From assembly GCA_050291465.1 (NCBI GenBank), contig JBNKJV010000013.1, forward strand, positions 25,105 through 89,104: a stretch of 64,000 bases of DNA. Reading direction: 5' to 3'. The first letter of the stretch is position 1. Each line of letters begins with the position of its first letter. The translations under genes and the position numbers were made by a program. Origin of the DNA: CBFDBF01 sp050291465 (lineage in GTDB: Bacteria > Pseudomonadota > Gammaproteobacteria > Chromatiales > Chromatiaceae). A model generated the notes under the pieces. The model searched no databases. It had not been told where the DNA came from and saw nothing but the letters and a program-made list of their open reading frames with translations. This document shows, in pieces, positions 34,558-43,876 of the stretch.

Positions 34558-35313
34558 ATGCGCATCGCGATGGGCGTCGAATATGACGGCACGGCATTCT
34601 GCGGCTGGCAAACCCAGGGTGATGTGGATACCGTCCAGGAAAGTCTGGAGGGTGCCCTCTCAAGAGTGGCTGATCATCCGGTGTCGGTTCAGTGTGCCGG
34701 GCGCACCGATGCCGGAGTCCATGGGTTGGGTCAGGTTATCCATTTCGACAGCGAGGCGTTAAGAACCCCGAGAAACTGGATTCTGGGGACAAACGTCAAT
34801 CTGCCCCAGGACATCAATGTAACCTGGGCGCAGCCGGTGGCGGATGAATTCCATGCGCGCTTCTCGGCCACCGGCCGCAGTTATCGCTATATCATTCTCA
34901 ACCGTATGACCCGTTCCGCCATCTGGGCGAACCGGGCGGTCTGGATTCATCGGCCGCTGGATGAATCGAGGATGCAGGAAGCGGCCCGCAGCCTCGTCGG
35001 TACCCATGATTTCTCTTCCTACCGGGCCCAGGGCTGCCAGGCTAAGAGTCCGGTTCGTACCGTTTCCCGACTGGATGTACGGAGGGAGGGAGAACGGATC
35101 ATGATCGATATCAGTGCCAATGCCTTTCTGCACCACATGGTCCGTAACATCGCCGGGGTGTTGATCGCCATCGGGGAGGGGGATCGGCCGGTGGAATGGA
35201 GCAGGGAGGTACTGGAGTATCGCAACCGCACCCTGGGCGGTGTGACCGCTCCTCCGCAAGGGCTGTACCTGATGCAGGTGGAGTATCCGGCGGAATTCAA
35301 TCTGCCGGGGTAA
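34558..35313 (+). CDS. truA: tRNA pseudouridine(38-40) synthase
   Basis: TruA makes pseudouridine at positions 38-40 of tRNA anticodon arms. The 251-residue protein starts RIAMGVEYDGTAFCGWQTQGDVDTVQ and has the catalytic Asp in CAGRTDAGVHGLGQVIHF (about residue 51). Other family segments are ARFSATGRSYRYIILNR and FLHHMVRNIAGVLIAIG. It sits between fimV and trpF, the usual gammaproteobacterial order. A preceding ribosome site (AAGGA about 12 bases upstream) supports the ATG at 34558. Confidence 0.97.
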   Translation: MRIAMGVEYDGTAFCGWQTQGDVDTVQESLEGALSRVADHPVSVQCAGRTDAGVHGLGQVIHFDSEALRTPRNWILGTNVNLPQDINVTWAQPVADEFHARFSATGRSYRYIILNRMTRSAIWANRAVWIHRPLDESRMQEAARSLVGTHDFSSYRAQGCQAKSPVRTVSRLDVRREGERIMIDISANAFLHHMVRNIAGVLIAIGEGDRPVEWSREVLEYRNRTLGGVTAPPQGLYLMQVEYPAEFNLPG

Positions 35314-35342
35314 GCGGCCGGCATGGCCCGTCCCGGTTCTTA

Positions 35343-35420
35343 TTTACCACGGAGGACACAGAGGAAACCTGGAAACGCGGTCAGCTTGTTCTCCGTGCCC
35401 TCTGTGTTCTCTGTGGTGAG
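35343..35420. repeat. CACAGAG-type palindromic dispersed repeat
   Basis: TTTACCACGGAGGACACAGAG on the left is matched by CTCCGTGCCCTCTGTGTTCTCTGTGGT on the right, with a 30-base core. It lies between truA and trpF and is followed by a short GGGCGGGCTGTGCCCGCC palindrome at 35461. Confidence 0.8.
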
Positions 35421-35457
35421 AATGGCTTCGAGTCTTCGAGACTGTTTACCCGGCTGC

Positions 35458-35481
35458 GTAGGGCGGGCTGTGCCCGCCGGA
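35458..35481. repeat. GTAGGGCGGGCTGTGCCCGCC dispersed palindrome
   Basis: GGGCGGGC-TGT-GCCCGCC forms a short strong hairpin in the truA-trpF gap. Near-identical copies occur at 45075-45093, 50059-50127 and 50295-50360. It is a second repeat family, distinct from the CACAGAG elements. Confidence 0.75.
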
Positions 35482-35557
35482 AGCCCGCGGTGGTTAATTA
35501 CGGATTTTATAAATGACCTTTCTCAAGCCTGCCTGATCCTGTATCTTTAACCGCCCA

Positions 35558-36181
35558 ATGAGAACCCGGGTCAAAATCTGCGGTATCACCCGCCCACAGG
35601 ACGCGCTGGACGCGGTGCGGGAGGGTGCGGATGCCATCGGTCTGGTGTTTTATCCTCCCAGCCCCAGGGCGGTGACCACCGCCCAAGCCGCTGCGATAGT
35701 CGAGCATCTGCCGCCCTTCGTGACCGTGGTGGGACTCTTTGTGAATCCATCCCGGGAGGAGATCGCCAGGGTCCTGTCCGGGGTCCCAATTGATCTTTTG
35801 CAGTTTCACGGAGACGAGCGTGCGGAACAGTGCCGGGGGCATGGACGGCCTTATCTCAAGGCGATCCGCATGCGGGAGGGTGTGGATCTGCTTGAGCAGC
35901 GGCGGAATTACCCCGATGCGGCAGGGCTGTTGCTGGATACCTATGAGCAGGGAAAGCCGGGAGGTACCGGCAGAACCTTCGATTGGGATCGTATTCCCGC
36001 GGATCTGGCGGCTGATATCGTGTTGGCCGGTGGGCTCGATGTGGAGAATGTAGAGCAGGCGATTCGGCAGGTGCGACCCTATGCGGTGGACGTGAGCGGT
36101 GGTGTGGAACTGGAGAAGGGAATCAAGGATAGTGCGAAGATAGCGGCATTTATGCGAGGTGTTGAGCGTGCCAACCGATGA
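35558..36181 (+). CDS. trpF: phosphoribosylanthranilate isomerase
   Basis: TrpF converts N-(5-phosphoribosyl)anthranilate to the carboxyphenylamino-deoxyribulose phosphate in tryptophan synthesis. The 207-residue protein has the family start RVKICGITRPQDALDAVREGADAIGLVFYPPSPR, with the catalytic Cys in KICGIT, the general acid region LLLDTYEQGKPGGTGRTFDW and the phosphate-binding LAGGLDVENVEQAI and VDVSGGVE. trpB follows with a short overlap, then trpA. trpC and trpD are not in this window, as expected in Pseudomonas-like genomes. Confidence 0.97.
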   Translation: MRTRVKICGITRPQDALDAVREGADAIGLVFYPPSPRAVTTAQAAAIVEHLPPFVTVVGLFVNPSREEIARVLSGVPIDLLQFHGDERAEQCRGHGRPYLKAIRMREGVDLLEQRRNYPDAAGLLLDTYEQGKPGGTGRTFDWDRIPADLAADIVLAGGLDVENVEQAIRQVRPYAVDVSGGVELEKGIKDSAKIAAFMRGVERANR

Positions 36182-37385
36182 CAAGATAGATTTCACCAGT
36201 ATGCCGGACGGGCGCGGTCACTTCGGACCCTATGGCGGCATGTTCGTTGCCGAAACCCTCATGGAACCACTGGAAGAGCTGCGTCAGGCCTATGAGAAAT
36301 ACATGCAGGATGACGCGTTTCTGGCCGAGCTGGACGCCGACCTTCAACATTATGTGGGTCGTCCCTCACCCCTTTATCACGCCCAACGTTGGAGCCGCGA
36401 ACTCGGTGGGGCGCAGATCTACCTGAAGCGGGAGGACCTGAACCACACCGGCGCCCACAAAGTGAACAACACCATTGGTCAGGCCCTGTTGGCCCGGCGT
36501 ATGGGAAAGACAAGGATTATCGCCGAGACCGGCGCCGGTCAGCACGGAGTCGCCACCGCCACGGTGGCCGCCCGCATGGGACTGGAGTGTGTGGTCTATA
36601 TGGGGGCTGTGGACATGGCCCGCCAGGAAGCCAACGTCTACCGCATGACTCTGCTCGGCGCCAAGGTGGTCGGTGTGGAGTCCGGATCCAGGACCCTTAA
36701 GGATGCCCTTAACGAGGCCATGCGGGATTGGGTGACAAACGTCGACAACACCTTTTACATAATCGGCACGGTGGCCGGTCCCCATCCCTATCCCGCCATG
36801 GTGCGGGATTTCCAGACGGTGATCGGACGCGAGGCGCGGCGCCAGATCCAGGAGCAGGCCGGGCGGCTGCCCGATGCCCTGGTGGCCTGCGTCGGTGGCG
36901 GGTCCAACGCCATCGGTCTGTTTCACCCCTTTCTCGAGGATCGGCAGGTGGCCATTTACGGCGTGGAAGCGGCGGGTGACGGCCTGGATACCGGTCATCA
37001 TGCGGCCCCCTTGTGTGCCGGTCAGCCGGGTGTTCTGCATGGAAATCGAACCTACCTCATGGAGGACGCCAATGGTCAGATTATTGAGACCCACTCCATA
37101 TCGGCCGGTCTTGATTATCCCGGCGTCGGCCCGGAACACGCCTGGTTAAAGGACTGCGGTCGCGCCCGGTACGTGGCGGTGAGCGATGAGGAAGCGCTTC
37201 GGGCGTTTCATGATCTGACCCGGATCGAGGGGATCATCCCGGCCCTGGAATCGAGCCACGCCCTGGCATACGCGGCCAGGCTGGCGCGGGAGATGGGACC
37301 GGAGCAGTTGCTGCTGGTAAACCTCTCCGGGCGTGGCGACAAGGATATGCATACGGTGGCGGCGCGCGAGGGGATTCAGATATGA
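36168..37385 (+). CDS. trpB: tryptophan synthase beta subunit
   Basis: TrpB condenses indole with serine using PLP. The product has DGRGHFGPYGGMFVAETLMEPL near the start, the PLP lysine in KREDLNHTGAHKVNN (about residue 92), and phosphate-site GGGSNAIGLFHPF near residue 240. GTG at 36168 is the preferred start because GAGG at 36156-36159 lies eight bases upstream; GTG 36159 and TTG 36162 are alternatives. It overlaps the end of trpF by 14 bases, and its stop overlaps the trpA start, so the three are translationally coupled. Confidence 0.97.
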   Translation: MPTDDKIDFTSMPDGRGHFGPYGGMFVAETLMEPLEELRQAYEKYMQDDAFLAELDADLQHYVGRPSPLYHAQRWSRELGGAQIYLKREDLNHTGAHKVNNTIGQALLARRMGKTRIIAETGAGQHGVATATVAARMGLECVVYMGAVDMARQEANVYRMTLLGAKVVGVESGSRTLKDALNEAMRDWVTNVDNTFYIIGTVAGPHPYPAMVRDFQTVIGREARRQIQEQAGRLPDALVACVGGGSNAIGLFHPFLEDRQVAIYGVEAAGDGLDTGHHAAPLCAGQPGVLHGNRTYLMEDANGQIIETHSISAGLDYPGVGPEHAWLKDCGRARYVAVSDEEALRAFHDLTRIEGIIPALESSHALAYAARLAREMGPEQLLLVNLSGRGDKDMHTVAAREGIQI

Positions 37386-38188
37386 GCCGAATCGAAGCGC
37401 GTTTCCGGCAGCTGAAAGAGCAGGGGCGTGTGGCCCTGGTGCCGTTTATTACCGCCGGTGACCCGAAGCCGGATGTCACGGTTCCCCTGATGCACGCCAT
37501 GGTGGAGGCGGGCGCGGATCTGATTGAGCTGGGGGTTCCGTTCTCGGATCCCATGGCGGATGGTCCGGTGATCCAGCGGGCCAGCGAACGGGCCCTGGAA
37601 TACGGTATCGGTCTGCGGGATGTGCTGGATATGGTCCACCGTTTCCGGGAGGATGACGATACCACCCCGGTGGTGCTCATGGGATACCTCAACCCCATCG
37701 AGGTGATGGGATACGGGGTCTTTGCAGTGGAGGCGGCGGCCGCCGGCGTTGACGGTGTGCTGACCGTGGATCTGCCGCCGGAGGAGGCGGATGATCTGCT
37801 GCAGGTGCTGCGGCCAAAAGGGATCGATCCGATCTTTCTGCTGGCACCCACCAGCACCGAAGAACGGATTAAGCGGATCTGTGATGCAGCGAGCGGGTTC
37901 GTATATTATGTATCGGTCAAGGGGATAACCGGCGCCAGTCACCTAGCCGTCAGCGATGTTTCGGAGAAGGTGGCGGGGATACGCCAGGCCACCGATCTGC
38001 CGGTGGGTGTGGGTTTCGGCATCAAGGACGCGGATTCCGCGCGCTCTGTTGCCCGGGTGGCGGACGCGGTTATCGTCGGCAGTGCGATAGTGAGTAGAAT
38101 AGAGAATCTCGTGGATCAGCCGGATGCTATTGCTACCGAACTGGTCGCTTTCCTGTCCACCCTGAGACAGGCGATGGATAATCAATAG
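37382..38188 (+). CDS. trpA: tryptophan synthase alpha subunit
   Basis: TrpA cleaves indole-3-glycerol phosphate and passes indole to TrpB. The 268-residue protein has the catalytic Glu in DLIELGVPFSDPMADGPVIQ (about residue 48) and Asp in VDGVLTVDLPPEEA. The phosphate-binding loops GVGFGIKDADSAR and ADAVIVGSAIVSRIE are present. It starts inside the trpB stop (ATGA) and is followed after 13 bases by accD, a common gammaproteobacterial arrangement. Confidence 0.98.
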   Translation: MSRIEARFRQLKEQGRVALVPFITAGDPKPDVTVPLMHAMVEAGADLIELGVPFSDPMADGPVIQRASERALEYGIGLRDVLDMVHRFREDDDTTPVVLMGYLNPIEVMGYGVFAVEAAAAGVDGVLTVDLPPEEADDLLQVLRPKGIDPIFLLAPTSTEERIKRICDAASGFVYYVSVKGITGASHLAVSDVSEKVAGIRQATDLPVGVGFGIKDADSARSVARVADAVIVGSAIVSRIENLVDQPDAIATELVAFLSTLRQAMDNQ

Positions 38189-38201
38189 CGGGAACAGTCG
38201 T

Positions 38202-39062
38202 ATGAGTTGGTTTGAGAAACTGATGCCGAGCCGGATACGTACGGAAACCAGCGATAAGCGCGGTGTTCCGGAAGGGCTGTGGGCGAAATGTACCGGGTGC
38301 GGCGCCATTCTTTACCGGGCGGAGATGGAGCGGAATCTGGATGTCTGTCCGAAATGCGGTTACCACGATCGCATGGGTGCCCGCCGGCGGCTGGATACCT
38401 TTCTCGATCCCGAGGGGCGGGAGGAGATCGGCGCGGATCTCACGCCGACAGATCCTTTGAAATTCAAGGACAGCAAGAAATACAAGGAACGTCTGACCCA
38501 GGCCCAGAAAAAGACCGGTGAGAAGGATGCGCTGGTAGTGATGCGCGGAAAGCTGAAAGGGATGAGCGTGATCGCCGCGGCCTTCGAGTTCGATTTCATG
38601 GGCGGTTCCATGGGTTCCGTGGTGGGTGAGCGCTTCGTGCGTGGCGTGGATACCGCCCTGGAGCACGGGGTTCCCATGGTCTGCTTCTCCGCCAGCGGTG
38701 GAGCGCGTATGCAGGAGTCCCTTTTTTCCCTTATGCAGATGGCTAAGACCAGCGCCGCCCTCGGTCGGATGGCAAAGCGGGGGCTGCCGTTTATTTCCAT
38801 CATGACCGATCCCACCATGGGTGGCGTATCGGCGAGTCTCGCCATGCTGGGGGATATCAATGCCGCCGAACCCAACGCCCTGATAGGATTTGCCGGGCCC
38901 CGGGTCATTGAACAGACGGTTCGCGAGACCCTGCCCGAGGGTTTTCAGCGCAGCGAGTTCCTGCTGGAGAAGGGCGCCATCGACATGATTATCGACCGCC
39001 GGGACATACGCGACCGGTTGGCCAATCTCCTGAGTATCCTTACCCATCAACCGAGACCTTAA
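38202..39062 (+). CDS. accD: acetyl-CoA carboxylase carboxyltransferase beta subunit
   Basis: AccD with AccA transfers carboxyl from biotin to acetyl-CoA, making malonyl-CoA for fatty acid synthesis. The 286-residue protein has the N-terminal C4 zinc finger (CTGCGAILYRAEMERNLDVC and PKCGY, about residues 27-49) followed by the crotonase-fold domain (GSMGSVVGERFVRG; SASGGARMQESLFSLMQMAKTSAAL). The ATG at 38202 has GGAACAG nearby as a weak ribosome site. folC follows after 263 bases that include repeat halves. Confidence 0.98.
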   Translation: MSWFEKLMPSRIRTETSDKRGVPEGLWAKCTGCGAILYRAEMERNLDVCPKCGYHDRMGARRRLDTFLDPEGREEIGADLTPTDPLKFKDSKKYKERLTQAQKKTGEKDALVVMRGKLKGMSVIAAAFEFDFMGGSMGSVVGERFVRGVDTALEHGVPMVCFSASGGARMQESLFSLMQMAKTSAALGRMAKRGLPFISIMTDPTMGGVSASLAMLGDINAAEPNALIGFAGPRVIEQTVRETLPEGFQRSEFLLEKGAIDMIIDRRDIRDRLANLLSILTHQPRP

Positions 39063-39107
39063 CACCGCTTTCGCGGTGAGAGCGTCTTCCAAAGCTATCG
39101 GATTTTA

Positions 39108-39178
39108 ACGCGGAGATCGCAAAGGCGCGGAGGCGCAAAGAACTATTATTCCGTAAAATCTCCGCTTATTAGCCCGCG
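39108..39178. repeat. AACGCGGAGATCGCAAAGG-type dispersed repeat
   Basis: TTTTAACGCGGAGATCGCAAAGG lies downstream of accD, followed by partial inverted segments (ATCTCCGC twice). It belongs with the copies at 28431 and 49823. The right half appears degraded. Confidence 0.65.
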
Positions 39179-39242
39179 GGATCTCCGCTACGTTCCAAAC
39201 GGGGATTAAGCCTTCAACCATGTTTCGGTAGGTGATTTGAAT

Positions 39243-39281
39243 TATTGTCATCTCGACCGCAGGGAGAGATCTTAGGGCCTG
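39243..39281. repeat. half copy of the GTCATTTCGAGCG-type repeat
   Basis: ATTGTCATCTCGACCGCAGGG plus GAGAGATCTTAGG resembles one arm of the element seen complete at 49888-49977. It sits about 45 bases before the folC start codon. Confidence 0.5.
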
Positions 39282-39325
39282 TTAACATCCAGGAAACCGC
39301 ATTTATCCTGTAGCCGAGAAGCCCC

Positions 39326-40603
39326 GTGCACTTCAACACCCTTCAACAATGGCTCGACTGGCAGTCGACCCTCCATCCCAGGGAGATCGAACTGGGCCTG
39401 GAACGTATCAGAACGGTCTGGTCGCGTCTCTATCCCCAGCCATTCCCGGCCCGGGTGATAACCGTCGCCGGCAGCAACGGCAAGGGCTCTTCGGCGGCCT
39501 ATCTGGAGAGCATCCTGAGGGCGGCGGGTTATCGGGTGGGTTGTTATACCTCGCCGCACCTACTGCGGTATAACGAGCGCATTCGTATCAACGGCGGCGA
39601 GGCGTCCGACCGGGAGATATGTACCGCCTTTGAACAGGTTGAAGCGGCGCGGGGGGAGGTTACTCTCACCTATTTCGAATTCGGCACCCTGACCGCCCTG
39701 AAGCTGTTCTGCGATGCCGGGCTGGAAGTGGTGGTGCTCGAGGTCGGTCTGGGCGGCAGGCTGGATGCGGTAAATATTATCGACGCGGATGCGGCGCTCA
39801 TTACCACCATCGATCTGGAGCATACCGAATGGCTGGGAGAGACCCGGGAGGCCATCGCTCTGGAGAAGGGAGGGATTCTGCGGAGCGGCAGACCGGCCGT
39901 AATCGGGGACAGGGATCCGCCGCGGTCGCTGCTTGAATACGTTAAGGAGCTGGACGTTCCGGCCCTGAGGATCGACCTGGACTACGGTTACCGGATTAAA
40001 GACGGCGCCTGGGAGTGGTGGGGACGAAGCGACGTTCTGGACGATCTTCCGTTACCCGCGCTGCGGGGCCGGTTCCAGGTTGAGAACGCGGCAGGGGTGC
40101 TGGCGGTGCTGGAGAGCCTCGGGGAGCGGCTTCCGGTGACCCCGGAGGCCATTCGCGAAGGGCTTGCGAGGGCGCGCCTGCCCGGCCGTTTCCAGGTGAT
40201 GGAAACCGCCGGGACCGTCATCCTCGATGTGGCGCATAATCCCCAGTCGGTCCGCAGCCTCTCGGAGAATCTCCGTGACCAGCCCGGTTCCGGTCGGACC
40301 CTGGCCATATTCTCGGCCCTGGCGGACAAGAACATCCCGGAAATGGCCGCGCTGATGAAGGATCAGATCGACCACTGGTACCTCGCACCTCTGGCAGACA
40401 GCCGGGCCGCCCCCATGGATGATCTGGTGAACGGAATGCAACTGGCGGGGGTCGAATCTTCCAGGATTACGGTGAGCGAGTCCGTATCCGCCGCCTTGAA
40501 CCGGGCTGAGGCCGATGCCGGGGAACAGGACAGGCTGGTGGTTTTCGGTTCCTTTATAACCGCCGCAGAGGCATTGAACGCTATTACAACGGGTCAGCGA
40601 TGA
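39326..40603 (+). CDS. folC: bifunctional dihydrofolate/folylpolyglutamate synthase
   Basis: FolC ligates glutamate to dihydropteroate and folates. The 425-residue protein starts with GTG and has the ATP-binding loop AGSNGKGSSAAYLESIL (about residue 50), SPHLLRYNERIRI, the conserved FEFGTLTALKLF and a Mur-ligase-type C-terminal domain with DVAHNPQSVRSL near residue 300. Its position after accD and before a dedD-like gene matches Pseudomonas-type order. Its stop overlaps the next start by four bases. Confidence 0.97.
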   Translation: MHFNTLQQWLDWQSTLHPREIELGLERIRTVWSRLYPQPFPARVITVAGSNGKGSSAAYLESILRAAGYRVGCYTSPHLLRYNERIRINGGEASDREICTAFEQVEAARGEVTLTYFEFGTLTALKLFCDAGLEVVVLEVGLGGRLDAVNIIDADAALITTIDLEHTEWLGETREAIALEKGGILRSGRPAVIGDRDPPRSLLEYVKELDVPALRIDLDYGYRIKDGAWEWWGRSDVLDDLPLPALRGRFQVENAAGVLAVLESLGERLPVTPEAIREGLARARLPGRFQVMETAGTVILDVAHNPQSVRSLSENLRDQPGSGRTLAIFSALADKNIPEMAALMKDQIDHWYLAPLADSRAAPMDDLVNGMQLAGVESSRITVSESVSAALNRAEADAGEQDRLVVFGSFITAAEALNAITTGQR

Positions 40604-41100
40604 GTCGGGACGAGGTTCTGCAAAAACTTGGACAGCTTATTCTGGAACAGCGCTGGGCCGCTCTGGCTACGGTAGACGGGAGGTGTCAGCCTCAGGCGTC
40701 CATGGCGGCCTACGTCCCGGAACCCGGTTTTAACGGATTTCTGCTGCACCTGAGCCGATTGGCGGCTCATACCCGCAATCTGCTGGAGAATCCGCGGGTC
40801 TCGTTGGTCATCTCCCAGCCGGACGGCCTGAACGGCGACCCCCAGACCCTGGCACGGGTCTCCCTATCGGGATCCATACGGCCGGTTGAGCGGGAGAGTG
40901 AAGCGTACCCGCAGAGCAGGGCGTGTTATCTGGCGCGTCTGCCGGATGCGGAGCAGCTGTTTGCATTCGGTGATTTCCTGCTGCTGCGCCTGGAACCGGA
41001 GGCGGTGCGTTTTGTGGAGGGGTTCGGTCGCGCCTTCTCCTTCGCCGGTTCGGATCTGGTCGGTCTGGACAGCGGTCCGTTGGGGCATCCGGGACGCTAG
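40600..41100 (+). CDS. pyridoxamine 5'-phosphate oxidase-fold (HugZ-like) protein
   Basis: This 166-residue protein has the split-barrel flavin-binding fold of the PNPOx superfamily: WAALATVDGRCQPQASMAAYVPE near residues 19-41, HTRNLLENPRVSLVIS near 56-71, and DFLLLRLEPEAVRFVEGFGRAFSF near 127-150. The last segment resembles the substrate-facing end of HugZ-type heme-utilisation proteins. The C-terminal heme-binding helix of HugZ is missing, so a heme role is only possible. It is coupled to folC and precedes the dedD-like gene. Cofactor is probably FMN or F420-like; not determinable here. Confidence 0.78.
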   Translation: MSRDEVLQKLGQLILEQRWAALATVDGRCQPQASMAAYVPEPGFNGFLLHLSRLAAHTRNLLENPRVSLVISQPDGLNGDPQTLARVSLSGSIRPVERESEAYPQSRACYLARLPDAEQLFAFGDFLLLRLEPEAVRFVEGFGRAFSFAGSDLVGLDSGPLGHPGR

Positions 41101-41168
41101 CTGCGCTCTGCGGGTATTCTGTTGATATAATGATCTTATTCTTGGGGTCTGCGTAAAGGAAACATGCG

Positions 41169-41744
41169 GTGGAAGAGAGGTTGAAAAGGCGACTGATCGG
41201 TGCCACGGTTCTGGTTTCGCTGGTCGTGATCTTTGTACCCATGCTTCTGGAACAGGGGCCGGTGGTTTCCCCGACTATCGATGAAACCAATATCCCCCCA
41301 CGACCGGAAGGGGATTTCTCTTCGCGGGTCCTGCCCGTGGAGACCGAATCCCTCGAATCGCTGCCCGGCGATGGAGAGGAGAACCAGGACGCCGGGACCG
41401 GGGAGGAGACCGCACAGCAGCCGGACGAGCCGAAACCGGTACCAGCAACGCCGGCCGAGGCGCAGCCCAAGCCGGATAAGCCCGATCTGCGAGTGGGTCT
41501 CTCGGCATGGGTGGTCCAGGCCGGAAGTTTCTCCAACCGGGGAAATGCGGACAAGATCGTGAAGGATCTCCAGGGAAAGAAGTTTCCGGCTTTCCTGGAG
41601 CCGACCGTGGTCAACGGAAAGACCCTATACCGTGTTCTTATCGGGCCGGAGGTTGACCAGAAACGGGCGGAGCAGATGGCGGAGAAACTTAAACCGGAGC
41701 TGGAACGGTGGAAGTTGACCGGAAAGTTGCGAAGTTACCCCTGA
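41169..41744 (+). CDS. dedD: DedD-like SPOR-domain cell-division protein
   Basis: The 191-residue protein has a short cytoplasmic start, one membrane helix (LIGATVLVSLVVIFVPMLL, about residues 9-27), a Pro/Glu-rich periplasmic linker and a C-terminal SPOR domain (WVVQAGSFSNRGNADKIVKDL at about 115-135). SPOR domains bind denuded peptidoglycan at the division septum. The start is GTG, with AAAGGA about ten bases upstream. The order folC-dedD-cvpA-purF is standard in gammaproteobacteria. Confidence 0.92.
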   Translation: MEERLKRRLIGATVLVSLVVIFVPMLLEQGPVVSPTIDETNIPPRPEGDFSSRVLPVETESLESLPGDGEENQDAGTGEETAQQPDEPKPVPATPAEAQPKPDKPDLRVGLSAWVVQAGSFSNRGNADKIVKDLQGKKFPAFLEPTVVNGKTLYRVLIGPEVDQKRAEQMAEKLKPELERWKLTGKLRSYP

Positions 41745-41824
41745 TTTCTTCAGCTGTGCGGTATGCTTTGATAGAATCTCTATACTCTACGGGGCGGGTT
41801 TCCAAAAGGTAGGCTGACACTCCC

Positions 41825-42313
41825 ATGATCTGGGTGGATTACTTAATCATCGGCATTATCTGCCTCTCCTCCATTGTCAGTTTGATCCGTGGTTTCGTGC
41901 GCGAGGCCTTCTCCCTTGCCGCCTGGATCCTGGCGTTCTGGGTCAGCTGGACCTTTTTCCGTGATCTGTCCGTGCATATGCCGTGGGTGGAGGTGCCCTC
42001 CCTGCGCCTCGGAGCCGCGTTCGTGACGCTTTTCCTGGTGACCCTCATCCTCGGGGCGTTGGTGAATTTTCTGATCGGCCAGCTGGTGGACAAGAGCGGG
42101 TTGAGCGGAACCGATCGTATGGTGGGTGTTCTTTTTGGGGCGGCCCGCGGGGTGGTACTGGTATCCATTCTGGTGCTGCTGGCGGGATTGACGCCGTTCC
42201 CGGAGGATCCCTGGTGGCAGGAATCCCAATTACTGGGTTATTTCAGCGAGTTGGCGGTCTGGTTGCGAGACCTGCTGCCGCCGGATATTGCTGAGAAGTT
42301 TACTTTCACATGA
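41825..42313 (+). CDS. cvpA: CvpA family membrane protein
   Basis: The 162-residue protein has four hydrophobic segments typical of CvpA, starting WVDYLIIGIICLSSIVSLIRGFVREAFSL, then LGAAFVTLFLVTLILGALVNFLI and GAARGVVLVSILVLLAGLTPF. CvpA is an inner-membrane protein named for colicin V production; its general function involves envelope homeostasis. It lies 27 bases before purF, with which it is normally co-transcribed. Confidence 0.95.
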   Translation: MIWVDYLIIGIICLSSIVSLIRGFVREAFSLAAWILAFWVSWTFFRDLSVHMPWVEVPSLRLGAAFVTLFLVTLILGALVNFLIGQLVDKSGLSGTDRMVGVLFGAARGVVLVSILVLLAGLTPFPEDPWWQESQLLGYFSELAVWLRDLLPPDIAEKFTFT

Positions 42314-42340
42314 GTTCCAATTTGCAAGGTTGTTTCTGAT

Positions 42341-43855
42341 ATGTGCGGTATTGTCGGGATGTTCGGACGTAATCCGGTAAATCAGTCGCTTTACGATGCT
42401 CTTCTGGTTTTGCAGCATCGGGGACAGGACGCCGCCGGAATCATGACCTCGGAGGAGGGCAAGCTCTATCTGCGCAAGGATAACGGTCTGGCCCGGGATG
42501 TATTCCATACCCGCCATATGATCGATCTGCGGGGCAATATGGGTATCGCCCATGTCCGTTATCCCACCGCCGGTTGCTCCTCTTCCGCCGAAGCGCAGCC
42601 GTTCTATGTCAACTCCCCCTATGGCATCACCCTGGCCCATAACGGGAACCTGACCAACGCCGACGAACTGAAGGCTGATCTGTATGAGGAGGATCTCCGG
42701 CATATCAACACCACGTCGGACTCCGAGATCCTGCTGAATATATTCGCCCATGAACTGCAGCGGCTCGGCAAGCTGCGTATCTCGGCAAAGGATGTATTCC
42801 AGGCGGTGGCGGGTGTGCATCGGCGCTGTCGCGGTGGTTATGCCGCGGTGGCCATGATCAGCGGCTACGGCATTCTCGGTTTTCGTGATCCCCACGGCAT
42901 ACGTCCGGTGGTGTTCGGGAGTCGGGAAACCGATGCGGGCACCGAGTATATGATCGCCTCGGAGAGCGTCGCCCTTGACGTACTCGGGTTTCAACGGATC
43001 CGTGATGTGCAGCCGGGAGAGGCGGTCTACATCGACATGGAGGGGAAACTGCATACCTTGCAGTGCGCGGCGAATCCGGTTCATTCACCCTGCATCTTCG
43101 AGTTTGTCTACTTTGCCCGGCCGGACTCCATCATCGATGATATTTTTGTGCACAAGGCGCGCTCACGCATGGGGGTGGCGCTGGCGGAGAAGATCAAACG
43201 TGAATGGAAGGAACACGATATCGACGTGGTGATCCCGATTCCGGATACCAGTAGAACCGCGGCGCTGATGCTGGCCAATACCCTGGGTATCAAATACGCG
43301 GAGGGATTCATCAAGAATCGCTACATCGGCCGCACCTTCATAATGCCGGGTCAGACCGTGCGCAAGAAATCGGTGCGCCAGAAATTGAATGCCATCGGTT
43401 CTGAATTCAAGAATAAGAACGTACTGTTGGTGGATGACTCTATCGTGCGCGGCACCACATCGCAGCAGATCGTGCAGATGGCACGGGATGCAGGAGCCCG
43501 TAAGGTCTATTTCGCGTCGGCGGCGCCACCGGTTCGGTATCCCAACGTTTACGGGATCGACATGCCGGCGGCCAGCGAACTGGTAGCCCACGGGCGGAGT
43601 GTGGAAGAGGTACGGGAGATTATCGGTGCTGATCAGTTGATCTTTCAGGACCTGGAAGATCTGATCGAGGCGGTACAGAAGAAGGGGAAGACTAATGTAA
43701 ACCGTTTTGATACCTCGGTATTCAACGGTGAATACATAACCGGCGACGTGAGCGAACACTACCTGGAGCAACTTGAGCTCATTCGCTGTGACAGCGCCAA
43801 GCAGGAACGGGAAATGACCGACAGCGGCATTCTCGATCTGCATAACAACGAATAA
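42341..43855 (+). CDS. purF: amidophosphoribosyltransferase
   Basis: PurF makes 5-phosphoribosylamine from PRPP and glutamine, the first committed step of purine synthesis. The 504-residue enzyme begins MCGIVGMFG, so Cys2 becomes the N-terminal nucleophile with no propeptide. The glutaminase domain has HVRYPTAGCSSSAEAQPF and HNGNLTNADEL; the transferase domain has the PRPP loop VLLVDDSIVRGTTSQQIV near residue 365. It sits in the cvpA-purF-metZ block. Confidence 0.98.
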   Translation: MCGIVGMFGRNPVNQSLYDALLVLQHRGQDAAGIMTSEEGKLYLRKDNGLARDVFHTRHMIDLRGNMGIAHVRYPTAGCSSSAEAQPFYVNSPYGITLAHNGNLTNADELKADLYEEDLRHINTTSDSEILLNIFAHELQRLGKLRISAKDVFQAVAGVHRRCRGGYAAVAMISGYGILGFRDPHGIRPVVFGSRETDAGTEYMIASESVALDVLGFQRIRDVQPGEAVYIDMEGKLHTLQCAANPVHSPCIFEFVYFARPDSIIDDIFVHKARSRMGVALAEKIKREWKEHDIDVVIPIPDTSRTAALMLANTLGIKYAEGFIKNRYIGRTFIMPGQTVRKKSVRQKLNAIGSEFKNKNVLLVDDSIVRGTTSQQIVQMARDAGARKVYFASAAPPVRYPNVYGIDMPAASELVAHGRSVEEVREIIGADQLIFQDLEDLIEAVQKKGKTNVNRFDTSVFNGEYITGDVSEHYLEQLELIRCDSAKQEREMTDSGILDLHNNE

Positions 43856-43876
43856 ACCTCGGGCCGGAGGAGATTG